Positions 30,710-39,280 of a stretch of DNA of 64,000 nt are shown piece after piece. The DNA is from Vibrio sp. SNU_ST1 (GTDB lineage: Bacteria; Pseudomonadota; Gammaproteobacteria; Enterobacterales; Vibrionaceae). The notes beneath the pieces are model-generated. The model saw only the letters and a program-made list of their open reading frames with translations. It made no database searches and was not told the DNA's origin. Position 1 is the first letter of the stretch, and each line of letters starts with the position of its first letter. The translations under genes and the position numbers were made by a program. The stretch is taken from positions 620,001 to 684,000 of the forward strand of contig NZ_CP130748.1 of NCBI RefSeq assembly GCF_030563405.1. The letters are read 5' to 3'.

Positions 30710-30979
30710 TAGTCTTTATCGGCTAGGTGCTTGAGGTTGGTTAATTATCTTCAAAACAATTATCTCTGTTCGCACGTCACCTTGCACCTTGTTTGTTTTA
30801 ATTTCCTGACTAGACTGATTCGGGGTGTGACTCTCCTGATGAGATCATTAGGTGGATATTGATATAAAACAGTCACTAACGGTTATTGTTGATTCGCGTT
30901 GTTGAACTCATGTGTGCCGCTAGTAATCTATTAAGCTCCCCATTACTATGGTGATAGTTTCCTTACTTCAATAGTGCAT

Positions 30980-32692
30980 ATGTCCTCATCGATTCCTTTT
31001 TACGATAAAAATGCTCACATACTTTGTGAACAGTACAACTCAGTGACGTTCGAGACGGTGCATAAAAGCTGGCAAGCTTATTGGCCTTTAGAAGGCGATA
31101 AAGTACTAGATGTTGGTGCAGGAAGTGGTCGTGATGCGCTATGGATGCACAAAGCCGGAGCTGATGTTATTGCGATAGAACCAAGTGCTTTATTACGCGA
31201 ACAAGGCTCGAAATATACAAGCCCAAGTGTTACCTGGATTGATGATTCACTTCCCTCGCTTAGCCGCACTGAAAACCTCGGAATGCGTTTTGACTTGATA
31301 TTGGTGAGCGCGGTTTGGATGCATCTTGCTCCATCTCATCGAGAGCGTGCATTTAGAAAGTTGTCTAACTTGCTGGCTCCAAATGGCAAGTTGGTGATCA
31401 CTCTGCGTCATGGGGAGTTTCAAGACAGTCGACAAGGCTATGAAGTCTCGGTTGAAGAGCTCGAGCGTTTATCAAAAAACAGCGCCTTATTGGTTCGTCA
31501 TGTCGATAATAGCCAAGACACATTGAACCGCAGTGAAGTGTGGTGGCAAACCGTGGTGATGACACTACCAGACGATGGCTCCGGTGACTTGAACAAGGTG
31601 CGCCACATTATTGTGAATGACAACAAGTCGGCCACATACAAGTTGGCTTTGTTGAGAACATTACTGCGAATTGCGGATGCTCATTCAGGCGCTGTGATTG
31701 ATCGAACTGATGGGAAAATTTCTCTACCAGTGGGCTTGGTCGCTCTGTATTGGGTAAGACAGTTTAAGCGTTTGATTGATATCGAAATAGAAGGCGTCGG
31801 GATTCAGCAAAATAGCAACAAAACGAAGGGGCTTGGGTTTGTAAAAGAGGATGGGTGGAATAAACTCAAACACTTAAGTGCTGATGATCTAGCGATAGGC
31901 GCTATGTTTCTCGGCGATGAAGCCAAGGCACTACAGAAGCTGTTTTCACAAACGATCAGCACCATTAAATCAGGGCCTGTGACTTTTATTTATCAAGGCT
32001 CGAAAGACAACAGACTATTCGATATATACCCTCCTCTGAAACGACGGAAAAGACGAGAATCATTGGTCATTGATAGTGAGTTCTTAGAAAGCTTTGGTTA
32101 TTTCACTCTCGATGAAAGCTTATGGGAGTGCTTTAGAATCTACCACTCTTGGATTGAACCGCTGGTCGTGAATCAATGGGTCATGGAGATGCAGCGTTTC
32201 GAGTTGAACCGACAGCGAAGTATCTCACTACAGACGTATCACGACTGCTTGGTATGGATCGATCAAAACCACGATACTCGCGATGTGCGTAAACGTGTCG
32301 AGCAACTTAGATCTGATCGTGCCGACATTGTCAGCGTTTGGAGTGGAAAATCATTAAAAAATGAGTATCACGTTGATCACTGCTTGCCGTTCGCTTACTG
32401 GCCAAACAACGATAAGTGGAATCTCTTTCCTACTACAAGCAAAGAGAACTTAAGTAAAAGTGACAAAGTTCCTACGGCTGAAAAACTTCGGGCGTCTAAG
32501 TCTCGGATTCTAGAGTGGTGGCAACTCGCTTGGAATGATTCAGCGCATTTTGAACAGCAGTTCTTCTCTGAAGCCGCGCTTTCTTTACCTAATATTCCCC
32601 TACAATGCCGAGATTTCGAAGAGGTGTTCGATGCAATGGGTTTGCAGGTCCGTGGTGTAAAAAGCCGACTGTTGATTAATGAATGGCACTGA
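30980..32692 (+). CDS. Fusion of class I SAM methyltransferase and HNH endonuclease
   Basis: 570-residue protein. Residues 1-170 form a Rossmann methyltransferase of the Methyltransf_11/25 type with the SAM loop VLDVGAGSGRDALW at 42-55 and an acidic IEPS after the second strand; it lacks the DPPY/NPPF motif of DNA methylases. A middle region (about 215-400) begins with TYKLALLRTLLRIADAHSG. The C-terminus has an HNH site near 464-500: YHVDHCLPFAYW, KWNLFPTTSKENLSKSDK. ATG 30980 is chosen over GTG 30974; the ribosome site is weak. The substrate is unknown. A DUF429 gene follows 54 bases later. Confidence 0.85.
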   Translation: MSSSIPFYDKNAHILCEQYNSVTFETVHKSWQAYWPLEGDKVLDVGAGSGRDALWMHKAGADVIAIEPSALLREQGSKYTSPSVTWIDDSLPSLSRTENLGMRFDLILVSAVWMHLAPSHRERAFRKLSNLLAPNGKLVITLRHGEFQDSRQGYEVSVEELERLSKNSALLVRHVDNSQDTLNRSEVWWQTVVMTLPDDGSGDLNKVRHIIVNDNKSATYKLALLRTLLRIADAHSGAVIDRTDGKISLPVGLVALYWVRQFKRLIDIEIEGVGIQQNSNKTKGLGFVKEDGWNKLKHLSADDLAIGAMFLGDEAKALQKLFSQTISTIKSGPVTFIYQGSKDNRLFDIYPPLKRRKRRESLVIDSEFLESFGYFTLDESLWECFRIYHSWIEPLVVNQWVMEMQRFELNRQRSISLQTYHDCLVWIDQNHDTRDVRKRVEQLRSDRADIVSVWSGKSLKNEYHVDHCLPFAYWPNNDKWNLFPTTSKENLSKSDKVPTAEKLRASKSRILEWWQLAWNDSAHFEQQFFSEAALSLPNIPLQCRDFEEVFDAMGLQVRGVKSRLLINEWH

Positions 32693-32746
32693 TCATTCAG
32701 CGAACTATTTAATAGTATTCTCCTAAGAAATTAATCGGGGCAAACA

Positions 32747-33475
32747 ATGAAATGCATCGGAATTGATGGCTGCAAGGCGGGTTGGATCGCTTGGATTGTC
32801 TCTGATAATCAGGAGCCAGTGTTCAAAGTGGTAAATACGCTCGATGAGTTGGTTGATGATCTTACGGGAGCAACAACGTTAATCGATATGCCTATCGGCT
32901 TTAGCGATTCGCTTACTCCAGATAGATTATGCGACAAAGCGGCAAGGCGCTTTCTTACCAACAAGCGTGGCTCCTCAGTGTTTCCTGTTCCGTGCCGCGA
33001 GGCGGTTTACCAAACCGATTACGTTGCGGCGTGCAGTGCCAATGTTGAGCAGCTTGATAAGAAGTTCTCTAAACAGACTTGGGGCATAGTTCCCAAGATC
33101 CGCGAGCTTGATGAGCTCATTGAATCTCATCCCAATCTTTCGATAAGGGAATCACATCCTGAGGTGGTGTTTGCAGCTTTAAAAGGCGAACCGCTGACGT
33201 TTTCCAAACGAACGCAAGAAGGCAAAGAGGAACGGCTTTCTATTATTCAGCAACTAGCTCCTCAATTGCGTGATAGCTTGGCGTTGGCCATTTCAAACAC
33301 CAAGCGTAAAAACGTCGCGATAGACGATATTTACGATGCTTTTGTACTTATGTTGGTTGCCTATTACGCTCCGCAATTATCGACCTTACCTGAGCCTTCT
33401 GATGTTGGTGGAGAAGCGGATTTCGACCAGAATGGTCGAGTTCGAGAGATTGTTTATTGGAACAAAATACGCTAA
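32747..33475 (+). CDS. DUF429 protein, predicted RNase H-fold nuclease
   Basis: 242-residue protein with the DUF429 hallmarks: GIDGCKAGWIAW at the N-terminus and LIDMPIGF near 45, the acidic positions of an RNase H-like fold, then HPEVVFAALKG and the late DDIYDAFVLM. Family members are predicted nucleases but are not well characterised. It follows the methyltransferase-HNH gene by 54 bases with its own GGGGC-type ribosome site, so the two may be one transcript. Confidence 0.85.
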   Translation: MKCIGIDGCKAGWIAWIVSDNQEPVFKVVNTLDELVDDLTGATTLIDMPIGFSDSLTPDRLCDKAARRFLTNKRGSSVFPVPCREAVYQTDYVAACSANVEQLDKKFSKQTWGIVPKIRELDELIESHPNLSIRESHPEVVFAALKGEPLTFSKRTQEGKEERLSIIQQLAPQLRDSLALAISNTKRKNVAIDDIYDAFVLMLVAYYAPQLSTLPEPSDVGGEADFDQNGRVREIVYWNKIR

Positions 33476-33574
33476 TAAAGCGTGCGCTCAACTTGGCTTA
33501 ATATGCTGTTTTCCAACTTCTGCTATTTCCCAATTTCTGCTACTTTTCACTCTTACTATTTTTGAGTCTTTGAT

Positions 33575-34402
33575 ATGAAGCGTTTTATTGTTGGCTGGCT
33601 GACCACTGTGCTCAGTGCTACGAGTTATGCCCAAGTTGCCCCTATATCTCAATGGCAATGCGACATGATGAAAAAGAACAATGTCTTGAGTAATGGTGCG
33701 CCCGTTGGTTGTGAGCGACTATCCAAGGTGGATTTCGACTTCATTAACTTCAACGGGGAAACGCAACAGGGCAATATGATCGTGCTTGATGTTATTGCGC
33801 CTGCTGTTGAACAAATCTTTTCAGAGCTTAAACAGCGCAATTTCCCTCTGCATTCCGCTCGCTTAATGCGTGAATTCAGAGGTGACGATAACTCCTCAAT
33901 GGAAGCCAATAACAGCAGTGCGTTTAACGCTCGTCCAATCACTGGCGGAGGTGGTTGGTCGAAGCATGCATACGGTGTGGCAATCGACATCAACCCAGTT
34001 CAAAACCCTTTCTTAGCGTTCGATAGCAACGGAAGAATAACGGTAAAACCTTCACAATCTGCGACAAGCTATGTGAACCGTACTCGCTTTCGTGCGCGTG
34101 ATGAAATAGAACGCCGCGGCATGGCAGAAGATGTGGTTGAGCTGTTTGCTCATCACGGATTTATGATCTGGGGAGGGGATTGGAATAGCCCCATCGACAC
34201 TCAACATTTTGAGGTCGGCTCAAGAAAGTTCGTTAACCAACTACTTTCTAAACCACAACCTGAAGCCAAGGTGTTATTTGAGCGCTACGTCGAATCTTAT
34301 CGACAATGTTTTAATAAGAACCACAGTGATTCAAAAAATAAAGGTGAGGACGCAGAAAAAGCTCGAGCTATCTGCGCAAAGAAAACAGTTGGCACTTTTT
34401 AG
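33575..34402 (+). CDS. Secreted M15-family peptidoglycan peptidase
   Basis: 275-residue protein with a signal peptide (about 1-19, SATSYA). The zinc site of M15 peptidases (VanY/L-alanyl-D-glutamate endopeptidase type) is visible: SKHAYGVAIDIN gives H131 and D138, and DTQHFEV gives H211, with the preceding GGDWNSPID. It likely cuts peptidoglycan stem peptides in the periplasm. A Cys-containing, Lys-rich tail follows. It begins 99 bases after the DUF429 gene. Confidence 0.88.
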   Translation: MKRFIVGWLTTVLSATSYAQVAPISQWQCDMMKKNNVLSNGAPVGCERLSKVDFDFINFNGETQQGNMIVLDVIAPAVEQIFSELKQRNFPLHSARLMREFRGDDNSSMEANNSSAFNARPITGGGGWSKHAYGVAIDINPVQNPFLAFDSNGRITVKPSQSATSYVNRTRFRARDEIERRGMAEDVVELFAHHGFMIWGGDWNSPIDTQHFEVGSRKFVNQLLSKPQPEAKVLFERYVESYRQCFNKNHSDSKNKGEDAEKARAICAKKTVGTF

Positions 34403-34707
34403 TGCTATGTTTATCTAGAACTGTTTGTGTTTTAGCAAGTTAAACTCGCTTCAGGTGTGTTTTGAATCGCTAAGGTCAGCGCTTGTCGTTGGCCTTTTTT
34501 GTATTCATTTCTCCAATAGAACACCACATATTGAAAAGGTTATTGGGTATCTATTCGTCAATAATCGATAAGCGAATGCAGCGCAAAGTCATCGGTTTGT
34601 CATCGAAAAACTCATAGCGTTAACGTTATGTGAGAACCATGGCTGGTTGGGGAACTTCTTGCCTATTCGCCAGTATTATTAGTGAACTGATCACAACGGA
34701 CCAACTA
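34403..34707. other. Intergenic region with terminator
   Basis: About 300 bases between the M15 peptidase and the retropepsin-like gene. Apart from the terminator at 34472-34501 no gene is seen. The promoter of the next gene must lie between about 34510 and 34690; TTATTGGGTATCTATTCGTC and later AT-rich sequence give no clear hexamers. Confidence 0.4.
34472..34501 (+). terminator. Terminator after the M15 peptidase gene
   Basis: Ten-pair stem AAGGTCAGCG/CGTTGGCCTT with two G-T pairs and a CTTGT loop, followed by a T run. Confidence 0.8.
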
Positions 34708-36588
34708 ATGAAAAAGATACTTTTGGCTCTAACTCTTTTAAGCACTTTACTTTTTTCACAATATTCTTTGGCTACAGACACTTCCCACACCACACAGAAC
34801 CCGACTTACGAACTCGATGGTAAGGCGGTATTAGGCCGTACTGAGAATGTGTACCTCTCTAGCGTTCAAGGGCTAAAAGACGTTCCTTTCATTGGTAAAA
34901 TTGATACCGGTGCAGAAACCACTTCCATGCATGCAGAAGACATTCATGTGAAGAGCTCTAATGCCGACTACAAAAACCTCAAAGATAAAGAGTTGATGGC
35001 GGCGTTACCCGAAGACCTGTTGAACAATTCCGATGTTGATTACGATGATTGGAATGGCAGTACCTTTGCGAAATATGAAGCTGTGGTCTCTTTTAAGGTT
35101 CAAAATCCACGCACAGGTGACATGGTATTAATTGAAGCGCCTTTAGAGCGTGTCAGCATAATACGCAGCCGTACCAGCAGCACACCTTTGCTTCGACCTA
35201 CAGTAAAAATGTCGCTCACCATTGCAGATCAAGAATTAAAAACAGACGTTAACCTGACCGACAGAAGCCACTTCTCTGCGCCAGTATTGATCGGCAAAAC
35301 CTTCCTTGCAGATAACGCTTTAGTGTTTGCGGGTTATGATTACTTGCAAGAGCAAGAGAACGCAACGGTGGTTGGCCGTAAAGAGGTGGTGTCTATCTCT
35401 GGAATGGCGATGAACGCGACCTTCTCATTAAAGAATCGATACAGCATTCTTCACGCAAAAGACATCGACGTAGATAAAAAGAACAGTGAAGTGACGTTTG
35501 ATATGTTCGACTTCGATGGCAAACAGAAAGAGATGACACTGCCATTAGTTCGTATGTTAAGCGTGAGTGGTAAGAAAAGACCTTTGGTGTATGTGCCGGT
35601 TCAACTCGATGAAAACACAACTAAAGACGTTTTGGTGTACCTACGTGAGCGCTCGAGTAGTGAGTCGCAGTTGAGATTTGGAACCAGCACAGCCAGTGAG
35701 CTCTTCATGATTGATACCAACGCTGAAAATATTCTTTCTGAAGGTTCAGAGAGCTTTAGCGATGTCGCTAAAAAGAGTGAACTTTTGGTTATTTCTCCAG
35801 AAGAGGACATCACCCTTGATGACTTCCCGCTAAAGGCCGTGGCTTCTTTCACTGTCAACACGCCTTTGTTGAAGGTCGACAGTTTTGAAATGACAGGTAA
35901 AGGAAAAGAGGCTTCTGTTGAATTTTATCTTACAGATGTAAATGGTGAGAAGCAGAAGGTGACCAAGCCAATTATTAAGAAGCTTAAAGTCGGTGATGAT
36001 ACTCGCCCGGTTGTAAGTGGTGAGTTTGCGGTGTCTGGAAATGTTCGTACGCAAGAGTTTGCTATCGATGTGCTCAATACGAATGAGAAAGAAGCGTACT
36101 TTATTTTAGGCAAGAAGATGGCAAAAGACGGTGTGTATGTGAACACTCGCTCTGACTATCTTTTGAAAGCTGAGCCGCTGTTTAAAGTAGGGCACATCGA
36201 AGTTGTTGAAGTGAACGGCATGACGTTCCCGGCCAAGTTGGATACTGGCGCAGATGTGAGTTCAATGAACGCAGTCAACATCAAACGGTTTAAGAAAGAC
36301 GGCCAAGACATGGTGAGCTTTACCTATCAAAACAACCAAGGCGATAAGCAAGAGTTCACTAAGCCAGTGATTGATGTAATGCGCATTAAAGCCAAGAAAG
36401 GCGAGAAGGTGAATATTCGCCCTGTGGTAGAAATGAAGGTTAAGCTCGGAGACCTAGAGAAAGAGGTGAGGGTAAACCTCCAAGATCGCTCTCGTTTCGA
36501 ATACAGCATGATCCTAGGTAAGAACTTCTTGAAGCACGGTGCGGTAGTGAGTAGCGATGAAGATTACTTGCTGGGCGAGATGGATTAA
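34708..36588 (+). CDS. Exported protein with four retropepsin-like domains
   Basis: 626 residues from ATG 34708, with a signal peptide (about 1-22, SQYSLA). It belongs to the PF05618-type family, once called ATP-dependent zinc proteases, whose fold is retropepsin-like. Four tandem units can be traced: about 42-215, 216-345, 346-490 and 491-626. Units 1 and 4 keep the aspartic motif (KIDTGAETTSMHA at 64-76; KLDTGADVSSMNA at 510-522), both end in a YDYL/EDYL strand after LIGKTFL/ILGKNFL. Units 2 and 3 lack DTG. Upstream frame (from 34630) adds no signal. Substrate unknown. Confidence 0.85.
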   Translation: MKKILLALTLLSTLLFSQYSLATDTSHTTQNPTYELDGKAVLGRTENVYLSSVQGLKDVPFIGKIDTGAETTSMHAEDIHVKSSNADYKNLKDKELMAALPEDLLNNSDVDYDDWNGSTFAKYEAVVSFKVQNPRTGDMVLIEAPLERVSIIRSRTSSTPLLRPTVKMSLTIADQELKTDVNLTDRSHFSAPVLIGKTFLADNALVFAGYDYLQEQENATVVGRKEVVSISGMAMNATFSLKNRYSILHAKDIDVDKKNSEVTFDMFDFDGKQKEMTLPLVRMLSVSGKKRPLVYVPVQLDENTTKDVLVYLRERSSSESQLRFGTSTASELFMIDTNAENILSEGSESFSDVAKKSELLVISPEEDITLDDFPLKAVASFTVNTPLLKVDSFEMTGKGKEASVEFYLTDVNGEKQKVTKPIIKKLKVGDDTRPVVSGEFAVSGNVRTQEFAIDVLNTNEKEAYFILGKKMAKDGVYVNTRSDYLLKAEPLFKVGHIEVVEVNGMTFPAKLDTGADVSSMNAVNIKRFKKDGQDMVSFTYQNNQGDKQEFTKPVIDVMRIKAKKGEKVNIRPVVEMKVKLGDLEKEVRVNLQDRSRFEYSMILGKNFLKHGAVVSSDEDYLLGEMD

Positions 36589-36629
36589 CACCTAAACTTA
36601 TCTAAGTTCGTAATAGAATCGTTCTAAAC

Positions 36630-36666
36630 AGCCACACATTTCAGCAATGGGATGTGTGGCTTTTTG
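36630..36666 (+). terminator. Terminator after the retropepsin-like gene
   Basis: Stem AGCCACACAT/ATGTGTGGCT with an 11-base loop and TTTTTGTTG. Confidence 0.88.
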
Positions 36667-36740
36667 TTGAGTATCTGTTTTTGAAGTTGATGTACTAGCA
36701 ACTAAGTCACTGCTCTCTATCAACTTCTGTATCTTCAGAT

Positions 36741-36776
36741 AAAAAAAGGGCCAACTCTTTCGAGTTGGCCCTTTCC
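36741..36776 (-). terminator. Terminator of ssrA (tmRNA)
   Basis: Stem AAAGGGCCAACTC/GAGTTGGCCCTTT with a TTTCG loop. Read on the minus strand it ends in seven T residues, directly after the tmRNA 3' end. Confidence 0.92.
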
Positions 36777-36783
36777 AAACGTT

Positions 36784-37150
36784 TGGTGGAGCTGGCGGGA
36801 GTTGAACCCGCGTCCAAAAATCATTCATCATTGGTACTACATGCTTAGTCGATCTTTAATTTCACCAGCAACCTGCGAACCGACACGCTAGTTAAAGGCT
36901 AACCTGAATTGTTATTCGCGCTTTTCCTCTCAGGTGGGAGAATCCGCGCTAGCTAGTTTGGGTTTGATCTCTTATTGGTCCCCGTCTTACGAGCGGAAGC
37001 TAGGGTAAGAGAGCTCTGAGCAGGTTATTAAGCTGCTAGTGCGTAGTTTTCGTCGTTTGCGACTATTTTTTTGCGGCTTTTAACGTGGCCAACCGCCCCA
37101 CGGCATGCACCTCAGACTTCAAAATTCCTGTCGAATCCTAAATCAGCCCC
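36784..37150 (-). ncRNA. ssrA: Transfer-messenger RNA
   Basis: tmRNA of 367 bases that frees stalled ribosomes with SmpB and tags the unfinished protein for proteolysis. The 5' end is GGGGCTGATTTAGGATTCGA (complement of 37150 downwards) and the 3' end is the T-arm GGGTTCAACTCCCGCC followed by AGCTCCACCA, pairing to a tRNA-Ala-like acceptor stem. The tag reading frame (37060-37028) encodes ANDENYALAA then TAA, identical to the E. coli tag. smpB is the next gene upstream, as is usual. Confidence 0.98.
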
Positions 37151-37163
37151 AAGTGTTATTTGC

Positions 37164-37191
37164 ATAGTACCAGAAAAGCTTTGCCTGTCTA
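37164..37191 (-). promoter_or_regulatory. Promoter of ssrA
   Basis: On the minus strand TAGACA (37191-37186) and TACTAT (37169-37164) are separated by 16 bases and stand just before the tmRNA 5' end, allowing a short leader that RNase P removes. Confidence 0.65.
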
Positions 37192-37216
37192 GCACTGTGC
37201 GTTTAAGTGCTTAAAA

Positions 37217-37702
37217 TTAACGCAAATTACTCTTCATAATTCGTGCTTTATCTCTCGCCCAATCTTTTTCTTTCATATCTGTACGTTTATCGTGCAGCTT
37301 TTTACCTTTCGCTACGCCAACTTTAATCTTCGCCCAAGAGCGAGACCAGTAAAGTGCGGTTGCGACAAGTGTCATGCCTTCACGGTTAATACGACCGATA
37401 AGGTTATCGAGTTCTTTTCTCGACATTAGTAGTTTACGGATGCGTGTTGGGTTCGCCACGATATGAGTACTCGCTTGAGTGAGCGGAGTGATCGTCATAC
37501 CACTGATGAATGCTTCGCCGTCTCGGATGTAGACGTAGCTTTCTGCGATATTGGTTTTGCCTTCACGTAGGGATTTTACTTCCCAGCCTTGTAGCTCAAG
37601 CCCCGCTTCTATCTCATCATCAATGAAATATTCGTGGCGAGCTTTCTTATTAAGCGCAATGGTATTGCTACCGGCTTTTGATTTTGATTTATTCTTTGCC
37701 AT
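37217..37702 (-). CDS. smpB: SsrA-binding protein SmpB
   Basis: 161-residue RNA-binding protein that brings tmRNA to stalled ribosomes. It has the oligonucleotide-binding core ([26 protein letters not shown]) and the basic C-terminal tail [20 protein letters not shown] place the start at the ATG at 37702 ([11 protein letters not shown]); the open frame runs 23 codons further upstream but does not match the family. Confidence 0.97.
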   Translation of the reverse strand: MAKNKSKSKAGSNTIALNKKARHEYFIDDEIEAGLELQGWEVKSLREGKTNIAESYVYIRDGEAFISGMTITPLTQASTHIVANPTRIRKLLMSRKELDNLIGRINREGMTLVATALYWSRSWAKIKVGVAKGKKLHDKRTDMKEKDWARDKARIMKSNLR

Positions 37703-37821
37703 AATGGCCTCATTATACGGATTGCGCCCTAGTTGGGGAATCCTTTTTATTTGCGCTCTGGCCCAATACAATTAAAATTGCAGTTTGTGTTAATGTAACG
37801 CTGTCTTTAACAGGAGTCTAT

Positions 37822-38250
37822 ATGCCAAAGGTTACTCGTTCAGCATTAGTGTCGTTTAGTGCCGACCAGATGTTCAGCTTGGTCAATGATGTTGCTCGTT
37901 ATCACGAGTTTTTGCCAGGGTGTTCTGGTTCACGTGTGATCGAATCTTCAGATTCAACTATGGTAGCTTCGGTTGATGTCTCTAAAGCGGGTATCAGCAA
38001 AACATTTACCACATCGAACCGCTTAGCGGATGGCGCTGAGATCTTGATGGAGCTGGTGGATGGCCCGTTCAAAAAGCTGCAGGGTGGTTGGTATTTTACT
38101 CCGCTTGATGAGCAAGCGTGTAAGGTTGAGCTTAAGTTAGAGTTTGAATTCTCTAGCCGAATGATTGAAATGGCATTTGGTAAGATTTTCAATGAGCTGA
38201 CGAGCAATATGGTCAGTGCTTTTACTCAACGCGCGAAACAGGTCTACTAA
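37822..38250 (+). CDS. ratA: RatA / coenzyme Q-binding START-family protein
   Basis: 142-residue SRPBCC-fold protein, starting MPKVTRSALVSFSADQMFSLVNDV. In E. coli RatA was described as a toxin that blocks joining of ribosomal subunits; relatives (Coq10) bind ubiquinone, so the true role is open. Divergent from smpB and followed by ratB after 3 bases, the order seen in E. coli. Confidence 0.93.
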   Translation: MPKVTRSALVSFSADQMFSLVNDVARYHEFLPGCSGSRVIESSDSTMVASVDVSKAGISKTFTTSNRLADGAEILMELVDGPFKKLQGGWYFTPLDEQACKVELKLEFEFSSRMIEMAFGKIFNELTSNMVSAFTQRAKQVY

Positions 38251-38253
38251 GCC

Positions 38254-38565
38254 ATGACTATTGAATCGGATATGATCCACGTAGAGGTTGTGTTTGCACT
38301 TCCGCATGAACAGCGTGTGTTTACTTTAGTAGTAAACAAGCACGCGACCGTTGAAGATATCATTGCGCAGTCTGGCGTTTTGGAATTGTATCCAGAAATC
38401 GACTTAGCAAAAAACAAGGTCGGTGTATTCAGCCGCAACGTTAAGCTAGATGCGACGGTTCGCGATAAAGATCGTATCGAAATCTACCGAGCACTATTGG
38501 CCGATCCAAAAGAGATTCGCCGTAAGCGTGCTGAGCAAGCAAAAGTAGCCGCTGCTAAATCGTAA
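38254..38565 (+). CDS. ratB: RatB / RnfH family protein
   Basis: 103-residue protein of the UPF0125/RnfH family with a ubiquitin-like fold ([39 protein letters not shown]). Role unknown; a toxin-antitoxin link with ratA has been suggested but is doubtful. Starts 3 bases after ratA, so co-transcribed. Confidence 0.92.
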   Translation: MTIESDMIHVEVVFALPHEQRVFTLVVNKHATVEDIIAQSGVLELYPEIDLAKNKVGVFSRNVKLDATVRDKDRIEIYRALLADPKEIRRKRAEQAKVAAAKS

Positions 38566-38588
38566 TGCTAAAAAATTCGACTAAGAAG

Positions 38589-38616
38589 AGAGCTCGCTAT
38601 GTTGGCGAGCTTTTTT
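38589..38616 (+). terminator. Terminator of ratAB
   Basis: Stem AGCTCGC/GCGAGCT with a seven-base loop, followed by six T residues. Confidence 0.88.
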
Positions 38617-38660
38617 GTGCCTGTTGGTTAGACAACGCAGATAATTTGTTAGCAGATATT

Positions 38661-38694
38661 AAAAAGCCTGCTCGTGTGAAGTGAGCAGGCTTTT
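38661..38694. terminator. Terminator of bamE (bidirectional)
   Basis: Twelve-pair stem AAAAGCCTGCTC/GAGCAGGCTTTT with a nine-base loop. The T run on the minus strand fits the end of bamE transcription. Confidence 0.85.
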
Positions 38695-38753
38695 GCGATT
38701 CTTGCTTTGTCGACTGATAGCTTTATCGGCTGATAGCTTTGTTGACTTGAAAG

Positions 38754-39113
38754 CTAGCGAAGGCTTTCGAAGAACTCATCACTGGCTTCAAAATCACCAT
38801 TGATCGTTACTAGAGTGCCAGTGGCATCAAAGTTCACGACAAGGTTTTTCTGGATAGGGTCGTTATGGCCTTTTTGGTGGTGGTAAATGTAGTACCACGT
38901 ATCTGGGTAGCCATTTTCGATAAGCATAGGTGAGCCCATAACGTAACGAACTTGTGTTTTTGTCATGCCAAACTTGAGCTGATCGACAGCTTCTTGTTCA
39001 ACATAGTTACCCTGATTGATGTCAATTCGATAAACCAACTTCTCTAGTAGAGAGCAACCGGTCAACATTGTTAGTGCAAGTGGAACTGCAACTAACCACT
39101 TTTTAATTCGCAT
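38754..39113 (-). CDS. bamE: Outer membrane protein assembly factor BamE
   Basis: 119-residue outer-membrane lipoprotein of the BAM complex. The start at 39113 gives [20 protein letters not shown], a lipoprotein signal with Cys at residue 20. The SmpA/OmlA domain follows ([33 protein letters not shown]). The frame is open 42 codons further upstream, but that part has no signal peptide and is not used. Confidence 0.95.
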   Translation of the reverse strand: MRIKKWLVAVPLALTMLTGCSLLEKLVYRIDINQGNYVEQEAVDQLKFGMTKTQVRYVMGSPMLIENGYPDTWYYIYHHQKGHNDPIQKNLVVNFDATGTLVTINGDFEASDEFFESLR

Positions 39114-39280
39114 AGTTTGAGATCTTTCTTCGCTAAAATACTGCCTGATAATAAACAAGCTCCAGCAAGAAGTAAAAAGCTCCTTGCGCTTTGAGCTTGT
39201 TATGACTGGCAATTTTGAATTAAGTTGCAAAATTGCCAAGAATTTTCGGTAAATTATCAGAAAGTTGCTGAATATGTAAC

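Noticed and set aside
30980..32692. Classical type II restriction-modification fusion
   Set aside because: The methyltransferase half lacks DNA-methylase motifs (DPPY/NPPF or PCQ) and looks like a small-molecule methyltransferase.
36598..36831. Minus-strand frame across the tmRNA 3' end
   Set aside because: It overlaps the tmRNA and its terminator and is not protein coding.
36784..36860. tRNA-like sequence with GGGTTCAACTCCCGCC
   Set aside because: This T-arm belongs to the 3' end of tmRNA, not to a separate tRNA; no other tRNA or rRNA gene was seen in the window.
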